64,000 nt of DNA from Rhynochetos jubatus (GCA_027574665.1 CM050653.1:9880664-9944663), one strand, 5' to 3'; numbered from the stretch's first letter, positions 12,001 through 25,200 are shown. Program-made: numbers and translations. The notes: generated by a model not told the origin, from the letters alone.

Positions 12001-15000
12001 ATTGAAGCCTGTGCCCCAAATAAACTGTTTTAACATGGAGGAAATATTTAAATGGCTGCTTGAATTAAATAAAAGAACTAGTAAGTTTAAGTATTATAAA
12101 CTGAAAAAGGATGATTATATACAAAACTCAAATATACATAAACAAAAGCATTATCTTAGTTATCTTCCTCTGTTAGATACACCGCTGCATGCACAAAGCC
12201 ACATACCCCAACTGAATGTCTACACTGAAGCTACACTCCGGGGAAAAAAATGACTACACAGAAATATAATAAGAACTTCACAATGTGACCTATAGTTTTT
12301 ACTGAAATAAATTAATGGATGTCATGCAGATGCCAAGATCAAACTGAGTAATAACAAAACATTAGTAAGCACTTTTAATGTAATTAAATTTTTGATGTAT
12401 TACAAATTTTAGGTTGTAATTATTTTTGAAGGAACTGGAGAGCAATACTGGATCACACCTTTATTCAACCTAGTTACTAAAGAATAAAATGTGACAATGT
12501 TTTTAAATTCTATTGCAGAATAATAGTGTATTGTCCATCACAGACAATGACAGCACGATTTTCCTCATCTGATAATCACTCATAGTGATTACCTAATAAA
12601 AGGGCAATCCTTGGTACTGTAAGAACCTGTGGTCGGTCCAGAATGTAAGCAAGCATTAAAATGTGCTATATAAAGCATCTCAGCTTGCAAGTGACCTTGA
12701 ATCTCCGTTTCCTTATTGCTGGAGGTTGGGATTGTTCCATGGCTACATTCCCAGTTTGCATCAAGGGGCTGCTGGTAACATCAATCTTAAACACTGGTCT
12801 TTAGAACAGCTTTGGTGTTGGCCTTGAACAGGTCTAATAATTTTGCTTAATCACCTCCGTTTCAACACAAAAACTGGAATCTAGGCTGACTTCTAATTTT
12901 TCATTCTTGTGAAATCCAACCACAGGCTTTCTGTCTGCCATCAAATATCTGGAATCACAATTAGATAAAATATGTCAGATGCCCTGTGACACCCAATCAT
13001 CTTTATTGTATAGAAGTTCACTTTCAGCTTAGAGTGGAATAAATTCCGTTTGACTCAGAGGTCAGTACTTGGGAAGAAAAATTAGATGCATGTCATTTGC
13101 ATATTCAGATATGCAAATCGGATGCATCCAATTTGTGTTATTTATCTCCTAATGAGAATGACCTTTTCTGCTTATGGGAAAAAGCAATTCAATTTGGGCA
13201 TGTGAAAGTCATGGAAGAATAAGAAAATCTGATTCTCTAACAAAACAGGTCAACTGCTTTCTTGAACCCTAAATTTCAGTGCTCTTTCATCTTTAGGAAC
13301 ACCCAGGTTAGGTTCAGTATCTGAATTTTGCTGCTCAGATGTGTCTCTAGCAACACTTCTTGCCTAGCACCCTTCCTCTTCATCATCCTTTACAAAGAAC
13401 ATCTAAACAGATCTCCCACCACTAACATGCCCCAGGTTAACACCATAACATCTTTATAATTATTTTACATAACAAAATTTGAAGCTTCAAAATTCCAAGA
13501 TGAAGTGCCCAAGGCTGCAAAGAGAATGTTACTACAGCGGGATTGCAACTCAGCTGCATATGGTCTTTGGTCCTATGCTCAAACACATTAGATCAAGTTT
13601 CTTTCAATTCTGAAACTGAAATGGAAAGAAGCTGCGATCAATTTACAAAGCAGCATTAGGATCACATACCCCGTGGTGTTCTACTTCTGCAAATGCCAAA
13701 GAAGGAAATGAGCCTTGCATATAGGCAGCTCATCTGCAGACAGGTCACATCACCATTATTGCCATGTATTACTATACACTTAATTATACTCCCTACTGAA
13801 AAATTACATATATATATATAGTCAAATTGCTGGTATGCTTCTCTTCCTTTCAAGCTTATGCTCTCATCTGCAGACCTCAAAAAACAGGCAGTAATATCAT
13901 CACACAGGCAATAGGTCAGAGAGCTGAAACCACTCATGGGTCAGAGTCAGGATTAATTAAAGAGCTAGGAATTCAAACAAACATCTCAGCATGGCTTATA
14001 AGCAAGGGCACAGTTGTTTATTCTTCTTCTTGTTTCTTTTTCATTATGGTGCTGCAGGAGTCCCCCATCAGTGATCAGGGCCCCATATTATGAGGATTTA
14101 TTGAAACACTTCATGAAAATATGGCACCTGCAGTTAAGAATTTACAACTGCAATTATACGATGAAGAATAAAACTGTCTCTTCAGTCGATTTCTGTAATC
14201 ATAATATTCTAAATTATACTAACACGTACCTCATTTTAAGTGTGTCTTTTCCCATGATTATGTAAAAGAATGGGCTGCAGTAAGCTTAACTCTGCCACTC
14301 TGAAAGCGCATCCAGACAGAAGTGTGTTGTCCTGAGAATAGGTATCTTTGCCGACAGTAAGGAGGAAAGAAATTTCCACTGAGAAAAAGAAATTCCAAGC
14401 TGTACAGAACCAGCCATCTCCCTAGGCATCCACACACATATCCAGTTGTGTAGAGCTTTGTTCTCAACCTCAGCTTACTTGTTAGGTGCTATTTTTTGCA
14501 AAATTATTCAGGAGAGCACAAAAGGCAAACCCTTTCATGATAAACAAGGCAACTGCACAAAAAAGGCCTTTTGTAATTGTTCCTGTTTTCACCTGTGTTT
14601 CAAAACCTCTTTCGTATTGGGCACAGGTGCAAATGCTACAGTTTGGGCACCAGAAGGACCCGCTGCTGTTGTTAATGAATTCTCCTCTAAAGCAGCATGG
14701 GAAATAACTGCCCTACCAGCAGGCTACCCTGACACAGTAATTGTTGTAATCTGCTAATGGTGTAGTTTCATAACTGACTGAGGGTGATCTTAGCCTGCAG
14801 TGTCATTGGAAGGAGCGGTTCTCTTCCCTTTTCCATTGCTAACTACCTCTATCTGTAGCTGAATCAGAAAAATAAACCACCCCAATTAAAAAGCTAAATA
14901 GTTTCATTTGGATCAAATCTTGGTTTTGGTGGATTATGCCACAAGTCCTGGTGTTATCATGAAAAAGAATGAGGAAATTTATTACCTGGACAATGCATGG

Positions 15001-15024
15001 CAGATTGAGGTTGTCCTAAATTAG
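9056..15024. other. Intergenic DNA, no gene seen
   Basis: Mostly AT-rich. The longest open frame (+ 9536-9925, 129 codons) crosses a 12-A run and has no recognisable domain. I see no RNA gene. The octamer palindrome at 13085-13128 is listed separately. Confidence 0.5.
13085..13128. promoter_or_regulatory. Palindromic pair of POU octamer motifs
   Basis: ATTTGCATAT (13095-13104), spacer TCAG, then ATATGCAAAT (13109-13118) form a perfect inverted repeat. Each arm contains the octamer ATTTGCAT/ATGCAAAT, the classical binding site of POU-domain (Oct) proteins. The symmetry continues outward: GATGCAT lies on both sides, so the 20-nt arms agree at 17 positions. The function is inferred from the motif alone. 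It could instead be a relic of a palindromic element. Confidence 0.5.
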
Positions 15025-15930
15025 TGTGGTGGGTTGACCCTGGCCAGGTCCCATCAAACTGCTCTATCACTCCCCTCCTCAGCTGGACAGGGGAGAGAAA
15101 ATATAATGAAAGGCTCCTGGGTTGAGATAAGGACAGGGAGAGATCATTCAGCAATTACTGTTACAAACAGAGTCGACTTGGGGAAAAATTAATTTATCAT
15201 CAATCAAAATCAGAGTTAAAGGAACTAAAACCAAATATTAAAACACCTTCCCTCCACTATTCCCTTCTTCACAGGCTCAAAGTCACTCCCATTTTTCTCT
15301 ACCTACTCCCCCTGAGTGGCACAGGGGGTCAGGGAATGGGTGTTGTGGTCAGTTCATCACACATCTCTGCTGCTCCTTCCTCCTCAGGGAAGGATCCTCA
15401 TTCCCTGTCCCTGCTCCAGCCTGGGCTCCTCTCTCTGCAGGGCCACAGCTCCTGCCAGGAGCCTGCTCCAGCACGGGCTGCCCATGGGGTCACATGCCCC
15501 TGCTCCGGCCTGGGTCCTCCCCAGGCTGCAGGTGGGTCTCTGCTCCCCCGTGACCCTCCATGGCTGCAGGGCGCTGCAGGGCACAGCCGGCCTCACCATG
15601 GGCTGCACCACGGGCTGCCAGGGAATCTGTTCTGTCACCTGGAGCACCTCCTGCCCCTCCTTCTCCACTGACCTTGGGGTCTGCAGGGCTGTTCCTCTCA
15701 CAACTTGCTCTCTCACTGTCTGCAAAATCTTCAGGTGTTTTTTCCCTTCTTAAACATATCATCCCAGAGGCGTTAGGACTGTGATTGGCTTGGCCTTGGC
15801 CTGCAGCGGATCTGTCTTGGAGCCGGCTGGCATTGGCTCTGTTGGACACAGGGAAGCTTCCAGCACCTTCTCACAGAAGCCACCCCTGTAGACCCCCACT
15901 ATCAAAACCTTCTTATGCAAACCCAAAACA
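15025..15930 (-). mobile_element. Solo LTR of an endogenous retrovirus
   Basis: A 906-bp block begins TGTGGTGGGTTGACCCTGG and ends ACCCAAAACA, so it has the TG...CA termini of an LTR. I recognise it as a common LTR type of bird genomes. The flanking pentamers ATTAG and AGTAG differ at one position and may be a decayed 5-bp target duplication, which would fit an ERVL-like family. Sense is probably minus: a TTTAAGAAGG TATA-like region and a decayed poly(A)-signal region lie in the expected order on that strand. There is no internal viral sequence and no second LTR nearby. The long open frames inside it (15316-15849) are by-products of its GC-rich sequence. Confidence 0.85.
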
Positions 15931-18900
15931 AGTAGCCACAAAACTGCAGTCTTGAAAGACAGTGATTGCTTGAAAGAGATGTTAGCAGGTGTAGGAGTCG
16001 GTTAGGGTGGTTTCTAGTGTCAGCTAAGATACATGCCAGACAAACTGTGTAAACATAGCCCATGTGCGTGCAGTTTTGTTTCACTGCCCTGTCCTTTGTG
16101 TACAAGCCACCTGACTAGGCATCTACACCACGCTTGCCTGCATCTAAGTCAGTGGTGCAGGGCTCTCTTTTACATCAGTGGAGGTCTAACCACCAGGTTA
16201 GTAGAGTCTGAGGCACTCTCCATCTCATCCTGAAGCAGAAGTCTTAGATTAGATGAGATTTTTCTCTAAAAGTGACTGTTTCTCTACAGTTGACTACAAA
16301 CAGAGAGCAGGGTGACGGGCTCTGCTGTAGATGTCTGTCTAAGCCGAGGGAGAACTCCTCTGTCCTGTCTGTCAGGGCTGAATCAGTGTGGCTATTTCCA
16401 AGTACTTTGAGAGAATAGTCTTTAACTAGAGATGTGGTATGCACAGTTCACTGCTGCACTCTGGTCATGGTCAGGTAAGTAGAGTTCCTGAACAGGAACT
16501 GTAAATTAAATTATTACTGTGTTACAATCAATAACATAATGCATTATAGGAACTGAGATTAAACTGTGGAATGGCAACCGGCAGGTACAAATTGGTATCA
16601 TTGTTACAGTATAAGTTACCAGATCCAAGGTTTGCTGTCATTCCGGAAAGACCTCCCAATACTTGATTGTATTTGGCTCAGACACATATGACAGCCTGCA
16701 TGTTGTGCAAAGCAGAAAAAAAAAATCAGGAAAAATGCAGTAAGGCTTTTGTTAATTGCTAGGAACACCCCACTGAGCTAGCAAAAGCTGCTGGAAATTA
16801 ATTGTCCCTGAAAACAATTGCCTTACATGGTGTATAAAAAAGAAAGTGTTAGCAGTGCGATGAACAGTAACGCTGCACATTGCTACTGGTGCAATTGCTC
16901 CTACGTGAGTGGCACAACACTTATTCTTGCCAGTGTTTTCACTTTTAACAGACAAATAAACAGGTAAACAGTGTTTTTAACAAAGTAACAGTAACTGATT
17001 TTAGGGGATTTATTTGTTGAATTCAAGCATTCATAGGTATTTATTCCGGAGTGTCATTCATAATTCCAAGTATTCTTTTTTTTTCTTTAAGTTGCCTTTC
17101 CAAAATTAAAGAAATAACTAATAAAAATAAAGACTGATCTTCAGGGAATAGAATTACAATTGGTACGTTAAAGCTAAGCAATTAACATCAAAGGAAAAAG
17201 AACAAAGGGAAAAGGAAATGTCCCTTGTTAAATATTTACCTTTTTTTGATGAAAACTGCCTTATAAATGACAATGTAATACCAGTGTTCCTTAGGTAAGG
17301 TCAGCATTCAGCATGGAGTTAAGTCTCCCACAGAGACTTACATTTCTTGGCACAGAAATTTTGATTATATAAATTTCATATAGGAAATGCAAAGTGCCGT
17401 AACGTGGGACTTTGATCAATGATGCTCTCCTGATTTATAATTGTGGGGGTTTTTTAACTGTGATATGCACAAAGCACTAATTTAAAAGCTCATTTTAGTT
17501 GCAACCTACCTCTTCCTTTTAATAACAAGTCGTCTGATTACTTTTTTTCAGTCATCCTTGTGTCACGTATTAGATAATCTCCTTATAGTTTAAAACTAAA
17601 AATGCTAATGGATTGGGGAAATGGGTTTCTGCTTTCATCCAGCAGATCTGTCTTTTTTATGCTTGTCTTTTGGATCATTTATCTAAATAATAACCTTTAG
17701 TACCCACTCCTTCCTTCCAATGAACTAAAATACATTAATGATTAAAGTCAGTGAATACACGTCTTCTCCCTACTTCAATTTTGCCAGCTGAGGTTACCAC
17801 TTTCAGCTGCTTCTTTTTTTGGAGTGGGGGCGATAGACATCCTCTTGCAAGCTCATATTGGTACTTCCTAATTTTTCTTAATCAAAACAGCCTCAGTTGG
17901 CTTAAACTAACTGTAGATCTCTTTCAATGAGTATCACCAGCAAGTACTGACTGAAAGAACGTTGATCTCGGTGACTAAAAGAAAGCAAACATATGAAAAA
18001 CTCCGCAAACAGCTTTCACTCAGCAAATCTGTTGGGGCAGCCCCAGAAAAGAGGCAGTCGAGCCTCTCAAGGGAAGGTGCTGTGGGTGGTAACTTCTTCA
18101 GCAGGCAAACCTGGAGATGCAAGAGGATATATTCACGTGGCCTTAGTCTCAGAATGATGGAAAATAACTCATTTTGTACAAAAGTAGCATGGAGAAGATA
18201 AACGAGCAGCCCAAGGTCAGGTAAAAAGATTGTGGAAATTGTGGGAGTAAGTGCCAGGACAGAGATTTTTCTGGAGTATTTGTGTAGTTCAGTTTTCATC
18301 ATGCCTGACTTAAGAAGCTGTATAAGGACCAAGCTTTCAGAAACTGTTTAACCCATACCCTCTGGAAAACCAAACTAAAACAAAACCAACAAGATTCTGA
18401 GCGACAAGGATGTATCTTTAAAACACTAAGGAAACAACTTTGCTCACTTAGGAATACCTTCTGAAATATATAAAACTGAAGCACATTTGAAGCGCCAGCA
18501 ACTTTGGACTGCCTTGAGACTTTGGAAAATGTTTTCCAGAGGAAAAGTATCCTTCTACAGACAATCCCTCCAAGAGACCAAATTCCAGTTCTGCTGATCC
18601 CAGTATGACATGGGGGCAAACAATACCTCAAGTAGATGAATGCTGTGCTACAGACTCTTCAAGCAACTTGCACTGTTCCGAAGCTCTCAGTGCTTAGAAT
18701 AAATTCATTCTGGCACAAAGCTCTCAGTCTGCACAGTCAGAAAAGGCTTTGGATGTAAAGCAATATTACATGAATCAGGCTGGTTTCTCCATTCATAAGA
18801 ACAAAGAATGACCCTATGAGCTCAGTCTCAAAGCCTGGTGCTGCTTTGATATTTCCTGTGGTGATAAACAGCACAATATTCTCAATAGCTGCAAATTACA

Positions 18901-20753
18901 AAAGACCCAGAATCTACCTATGTGTATTATGTAGTTGCTAAATCACATTTTCATGGTGTGTGGGAGGTGACCAGGAGACAATAGCAGACAGACAGCTAAA
19001 GGAATTTCATGCTGCTCATTCTGCTGAGGGTGGGGGGAAATAATCCATGAATATCATTTAATAGGAAAAGAAATCTGTTCACAAAGATTATCTCAGCAGG
19101 AAGCAAAAATTTACTGACGCAACAACTCCATTTCCAGTGAATCATGCCATTATGTTCAGTTTCATTCTAAACGCAAAACCTGCCCTTGCGGGTTGTTCTC
19201 TGCTGCGGGATCACTGTCAAAACAAAGAACAATTACAAAATGTTCCCTCAGTTCAGAATTCCCATTTGGTAACTGACACCCATATGATCCAGAAATCTAA
19301 ATGTGAAATTTGTAAAATGGAAACCGGATTTCTCCCCTTCTCTGGTATTTAGGCAACACAGGGAAGTTGACGGAGTAGTTGACAGGGGTTTCTAAATACT
19401 CACATTTTAGATTTTAAGAAGCATATTTACCAGGTTTATTACAGAGACAAGTTGGTAAATGTAAAATAATAAACCACAGTATTCTAGGATAGTACCTGAA
19501 ATATTTGTTGCCATGTATTCATTGAGATATGACATCACTAGATTTGAATGTGATTTAGTCTATGAAGCAGGTGGATATTTCTTTCAATATTACATTTTCT
19601 TGATGATTATATTTTGTCTGAGATGCTGCTTTAATTCTTAGAAAGTACTTTCACTTCACAAATAGATAATAATAATTCTATGTGTATATTTTTTGCAAAA
19701 GCAGCATGCCCATTTTCACCCAAATTTGGCATTATGAAGTTCAGCAAAATAACATGCTTTCCACGTTTTGCTATGTGACACCAAGTACTGGAGAAGGCAA
19801 GTACTGACATTTTCTGTCTGAAAATACATGAAATTTCCCACTATTGGAAAGCTCTGTTACCCTGAATGACAAATTACACAATGAGACAGGAGGAAGATGC
19901 AAATCTTGGAGTTTTAAAAGCATCTAATATATCCTCAAATTATATTCAGCTGTATTTATCTAGCATTCTGGCATGCTGCTGGATTACTGTTATCAATAAA
20001 TCCATAAGTAGGATGCAAAATGCATGTGAGCTGTCAGTGCATGAATAAAGAGTGGCCCAGCAATAAATTACAGCATAATATATAGTTGAAAATGTAGCAA
20101 AAGGAATGCCTTGACAAATCAGTGCCACATATTTTGTCAGTGAGGGTGAAAGATTCATTATGCATCGGCCTTGAGAAAGCTGGATTTCTGAAGCATGGGT
20201 CATCTAGGACATATGATGTAATGGGAGAACATGGAAGCATGCACAGAAAGACAAAAATAGTCTTCTGAATAATAAAGCCATATTAAATTTTCAGGTAGAA
20301 TATAAGTCCTATGCAGCACTTTGTTGTTCAAGAGAGGTCAGGAGCACAATGCCAAAGAAGAAAATAATGAAGCCTGACTTCCCATGGATTTGGTCCCCAC
20401 AGGAGATTTGAGACTGACCCTTTTCCTGAAACAGGGTCATTTGCACTGGCTTTCATTTGTGTTTTCTGGTGTCTGCTGCTCTCCTTAAGGCACATTGTTC
20501 AGCTAAGAAATTCTCTCCTCTACTCAGTCACCTATTTTGATGAAACCTGGGGAAATGCAGTGTTTTGGGGAACTCCAGGCATCTGCCAGACACAACTGAA
20601 ACTGGCACAGATTTCAAAGTTGGTGGGAAGAGAGGACACAGACACAGGGCCAGAAGCACACACACAGAGCAGATTGCACAAGCCTGCAGTACAGCAAAAA
20701 GACTAAAAGTAAGACCAACCCATTGGTTTTCCCACTGACAGCAGCAAGCTGCC
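15931..20753. other. Intergenic DNA, no gene seen
   Basis: AT-rich. Open frames at 17934-18332 and 18299-18631 (minus, 132 and 110 codons) carry no domain that I recognise and no supporting splice or promoter context. Confidence 0.5.
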
Positions 20754-21234
20754 ATGGGACATTTAATTCCCTCTGATCACACAAACGACAGAAGAGTTGT
20801 CACCTGCTGTGCACGCTGGGCCAGGCAAAATGGGGAGGATCCCGTCCCTGTGGCAGAGGCCACACGTCCCTGCAGCTGCACCACCTTGCCTTTCACGCTG
20901 CTGTGCATGGAAACGCCGCAAGAGAAGTTGGCACCGGAGAGAGGCTGCAGACGCAGACGGTGTCTCTGGCATGCTCAGGAGGAGACACCTGAGCTTCGCA
21001 GCGTTGGAAGGGACTTAAAATGGGGGCCCGGGCAGGTGGAGAGGCCAGGCGTGCTGATGTCCCTTGGCTCCTGCGGCCTCCGTGGGCATTATGGAGAGCC
21101 TCACGCCCAGTGGGTGTTAGGGCCTTGTGACCGCAGCCAGGCCTGTGAGGGACGAATTGGTCCAGTCCCTTCTGTAAGAAGAGGGCCTTTTTCTTAAATA
21201 CGAAGGAAAAAAAGAAGAGGGGATCTCTACGGAT
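20754..21234. other. GC-rising shore upstream of NOM1
   Basis: GC content rises toward the NOM1 CpG island. The open frame 20754-21197 (+, 147 codons) is not recognisable as a protein and is probably chance in GC-rich DNA. Distal promoter elements of NOM1 may lie here. Confidence 0.4.
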
Positions 21235-21400
21235 TTAGCGGCTTCGGCGCCGCTTTGGTGCAGCTTTCAAGCGCCCGCCGAAGACCAACTCGCCAGAGCC
21301 GCGACGGCCTGAGGGGCCGCCCAGCGGCCACCGCCCGGCAGGGGGCGCTGCTGCCCGCAACGGCGGCCGCGCGGCGGAAGAGGAAGGTGGGTTCTTCCCC

Positions 21401-21411
21401 AAGATGGCGGC
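21401..21411 (+). promoter_or_regulatory. NOM1: YY1-type motif over the NOM1 start codon
   Basis: AAGATGGCGGC matches the well-known YY1 consensus, which often spans the start codon of TATA-less housekeeping genes. It also gives the start codon a strong Kozak context (A at -3, G at +4). Confidence 0.6.
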
Positions 21412-22276
21412 GCCCAAACGCGGCGTGGCCGAGAGGAAGGTGAAGCGGCCCGCGGCCGCCCGCGCTCGTCGCGGCGGAAAGCTGGACAGGCTGCGGCAGG
21501 CGGTGCAGGGGTTCGTGCAGGCAGCCGGAGACCAGCTGCCGCTGTCCCTGCTGAAAGAATCGGCGAGGCAGAACCGCAGGAGCCGCCGGGAAGCCAGGAA
21601 AGAGAAGCGTAGGCTCAAGCGGAGCCGCCGCCGCCGCCTCCAACGCGGGGAGCCGGTGGAGGTCCCCGCCGCCCCGGCCAAGCCGGCTCCTGCCACCCGA
21701 GCCCCGGTCTCACCCGCCGCCGGCAGCGGAAAGCCGCGGCCGGGACCGCCACGGCAGCAAGAAGCGGCGCGGCCACCAGTGCCGACACCGACACCCCGCG
21801 CGGCGCCCCCCGCCGCCGCCACCGCCTCGGCGCGGAAGCGGGCCCTGTTGGAGGCCAACGAGGAGGAGGAGAAGGAGATCCGGCGGCTGGAGCGGCGGCT
21901 GGGGCTCGGCAAGCGCCGCAAGAAGCAGGAGGGGGCCGCGACGGAGAAGCTGCCTCAGAGCTTCCTGCGGGACGGGCTGGGCTACGTGCTGGGCGCCCTG
22001 GGCACCCGGGCCGGCCTCAGCAGGCTGTGCGAGAGCAGCGACGAGGAGGAGGCCCCGGGGCCGCCGCAGGGCCAGCCGAGGCCAGGGGAGGGCCGGCCGG
22101 GGCCACGGGAGGAGGACGAGGAGAAACCGGAGGGCGTCTCAGATCCCTCCGAGGAGGAGGATGTGGAAGAACAGTGGGAGAGCCAGAGCTCGTCCTCCGA
22201 GGACGGCGGGATGCCTGAGGCCAGCGAGCCCCCGGGCGAGGAGGAAGATGAGGACGAGGAGGAAGATGAGGAGGAG
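21404..22276 (+). CDS. NOM1: NOM1 coding exon 1
   Basis: It encodes residues 1-291, phase 0 at the donor GTAGGG. It begins with MAAPKRGVAERK and is rich in Arg, Lys, Ala and Pro. It includes the conserved KRALLEANEEEE...RRLERRLGL and SFLRDGLGYVLGAL segments of the family, and ends in Glu/Asp runs. The frame stays open past the donor for 29 codons to a stop at 22364-22366, which would be an intron-retained tail. Confidence 0.92.
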
Positions 22277-25200
22277 GTAGGGTGTTCGCCTCAGATAACG
22301 CAAACCTGCTTCTCAAAGTATATGGCGCAGCCGGGACATAAAGCAGAGTTCGCATCACCTCTGTAAAGCCGAGGCATTGGCTGCCCGGTGGGGCCAAAAC
22401 AGTGGCGGGCCCAGCAGCAGTGTTGGCTTAAAGCCCTGCCAAGTCCTGGGGACAGTGGTCAGGCATGGAGGGACAAGTTCCCCCAAGTCGGGATGCTTGG
22501 CAGATCATACCCTAAAGCGCAAGGCAATGGCATTGTCTCTCTGTGAGAGATCAGTGAATAAAAGGAAGTGCTCAGGCTTTAGAGTTGAAGAATGTGATTA
22601 AGCACTTCTGCGAAGAGCAAAGAGGGCTCATGTTAACATTAGTATGTATATTTAGTGTTACTTCTGGATGATTCCAGCAGTTCTGCCAGTGTTAGGTCTT
22701 GTAGTACTGGTGGAGGGAAGGAGGCCAAACACATCATTCAGCCCACGTATCACTAACTGAAACTGTTAGTACATCTGCAGCTGATAAAACCAAAACCTAA
22801 GATGTCAAGTTTTAATAACAATAACTTAAAGGGAAGAGGGGTTTTGATGCTGTCAAGTTGGTTGTAACTGGTAATTTGTTGCATGCTTCTTTTCTGTATG
22901 AAGTTGTTCCTTTGTCAGTAGTTACTAGATGGTAAAATATATACTTAACTAAAAGTTTGGTCTGTTAATCTTAAACAGAAATGGATATTTGTTCAAATAT
23001 TTAAGATATTAGTCTCATTTGGTATCTGTTCTTTTTATGGTAAGGCTTATAATCACAGTGCTATCAAGTATGTTCCCCCTCAAGTAAGGAAAGTTCAGGA
23101 GACCCTGGATGACAAGAAAAGAGAAGAATTGGGAAGACTGAAAAAAATGGTCAATGGTCTCATTAATAGGTAATGTAATAAGAAAAGTCATCAATCTTTC
23201 TGGTTCAATGTGACAGTGCTCATCATTCAAAGAAAAGTGGCAAGGATGTGACTTTTCTCTTTGCAAACTGATTTTAAGTTGGCAATCATGTCTGCTATCC
23301 TTAATAATAATTATCTTTGTTGATATACATTCTTCAAAGTTGGTCATTATAAAAGTTGAAAAATCTAGAAAATAAATTTAAGATTGGGCTGAATTCCACA
23401 CAGCAGTTGTCTGCAAGTGCTAGGTATAATTCATTAAGTGTCAGTTGGAGTATGCCTATAAAGAAACCTTATTGTGTGAGTTATAACCCATCCCACCCCC
23501 CCCAGCATGATTTTTTAAAAATTTAAATAAAATTAAATTTCTCCAACACTACAACTGAGGAGAACACTTCATAGCTTAAAATACTGAAGAACAGAAAAAG
23601 TAATTAACGCTTCCACATGTTGCAATTTTAGAGTTTTTTTAAAAAATAAGTCTTTTGGCATTTTGTCTGTTATCTGTAAAGTGCAGACTACGGTATGCGC
23701 TTTGCTCAGTCACTGAGAATTTTATCTACCTTATGTGTTAGTATGAGGTATTTTCTTACTTCACTTCTCCAAAGACTCTGATGTGCCATAGTTAAAACTG
23801 CTAAGAACAGTCTGTTTTCTGAATGAGTCTGTTCAGTGTGACACTAAGCACATTGACAGCGCTTTGTAAATACTGCTGCTAATCTCTTTTTACATGTAAA
23901 TAAGTTAAAAAAACCAAACAAAAACCCAAACACACCCCCCCAAATTAAACATTTTTTTTTTTATGGCAACCTGGTCTAGTGGAGGGTGTCCCTGGCCATG
24001 GCGGGGGTGTTGGAACTAGATGATCTTTAAGGTCCCTTCCAACCCAAACCATTCATTGATTCTGTGATTTTTTTAGTTCACTGAACACAGCAATAGGTCC
24101 TTGCCAGTCATCTTTTCAATCTTCTCGAGCCAAGCTAGTTTCTCTGAAAAGAACAGGTTGGTTGAGTAAACTGAAAATTGTGGAACCATGTAAAGAGAAG
24201 AAAAAGTGAACATTGGATTTTGTTTCTCAATAGGTTGAGTGAACCCAATTTGTCCTCCATTAGCGGACAGATGGAAGAGCTCTACATGGCCAACAGCAGA
24301 AAGGACATGAATGAAACTCTGACAGATATTCTCATGAACGCTTGCGTTACTGCTGTTGCCATGCCTGCAAGATTGTTGATGGAACATGTCCTTTTGGTCA
24401 GCATTCTTCATCATAATGTAGGAATTGAGGTAATTCTTGTGGTTGGGACTGATCTTGTTTAATAGTTTGCATTGATATTTAGTTTGAATCGCCTTTTAAT
24501 TTTTGGTTGGGTGTCACTAAAAAGCATCTCGGGTTGAATTTAGTCAGTACTTTGTAGCTTATTTGCTAGGTGTCCACAGGTGTAACGGACCAAATCTGTT
24601 GCTTTAGCTGATGAATTATTTCCTCCATGAGTTACCACTGGTCAGTTATGAAAACATGATTTTTTTTTTTTTTTTCATCAAAATGTTTCTGCATCCATAA
24701 AACTGTTTTTTGAAGCTTCAAGTTTTTTTCCTCTTTAATTGCACTAATCCATATCTGTTCTCGTGGGTCTGTGAGAGTATTGGGTTTGAACGATGTGTAT
24801 CCAGATAAGAAAAGCGCTACAGTTACAGAAATCCTTCTACATCAATGGGAAAAGTCCTTTTTTAAGCCCAGTCATGGAAATCGTCAGTAGAATTCACTAG
24901 GTATATTAATGACTCCAGAATAGCAAAAACTCCAAAAAGCATGGTGGGGGGGTTTTGTGGTTTTTCTTTTGTGTTTTTAAGCCTGGTGAATGATTGAAGT
25001 AAAACAGTCTTGCTTACTCTAAGGAGACGCTGAAACTACTGTTGACAAAGGGAAGATTTTAGCCGATGTCAGTGAATTATCTCTCAAGAAACTGAGGTGT
25101 TTCAGCACTATGTTCCCATCAAGTCACACCCTCTTTCTGCATGTCAGCACAAAGATGTATTGATGCAAGTCCTTCAGGTTGTCATAGAGAGAGCTGAATG

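Larger units (their letters stand above)
21235..22276. promoter_or_regulatory. NOM1: CpG island over NOM1 promoter and exon 1
   Basis: From about 21235 to the end of coding exon 1 the sequence is very GC-rich and dense in CpG, in sharp contrast to the AT-rich DNA upstream and to intron 1. This is the usual promoter type of a housekeeping gene. I see no TATA box at a suitable distance. The transcription start is probably between about 21240 and 21390. Confidence 0.8.

Noticed and set aside
15316..15849. Several open frames of 111-145 codons
   Set aside because: They lie inside the solo LTR; LTRs of this type carry no gene there.
17934..18631. Minus-strand frames of 132 and 110 codons
   Set aside because: Leu-rich translation of ordinary intergenic DNA; no homology recognised.
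1..21000. Search for LMBR1 exons or the ZRS limb enhancer
   Set aside because: LMBR1 is the expected neighbour, but no exon was seen. The ZRS lies inside an LMBR1 intron, so it is not expected here.
22277..22366. Continuation of NOM1 exon 1 to a stop at 22364
   Set aside because: The GT donor at 22277 and the matching downstream exons show that this is intron, although an intron-retained isoform cannot be excluded.
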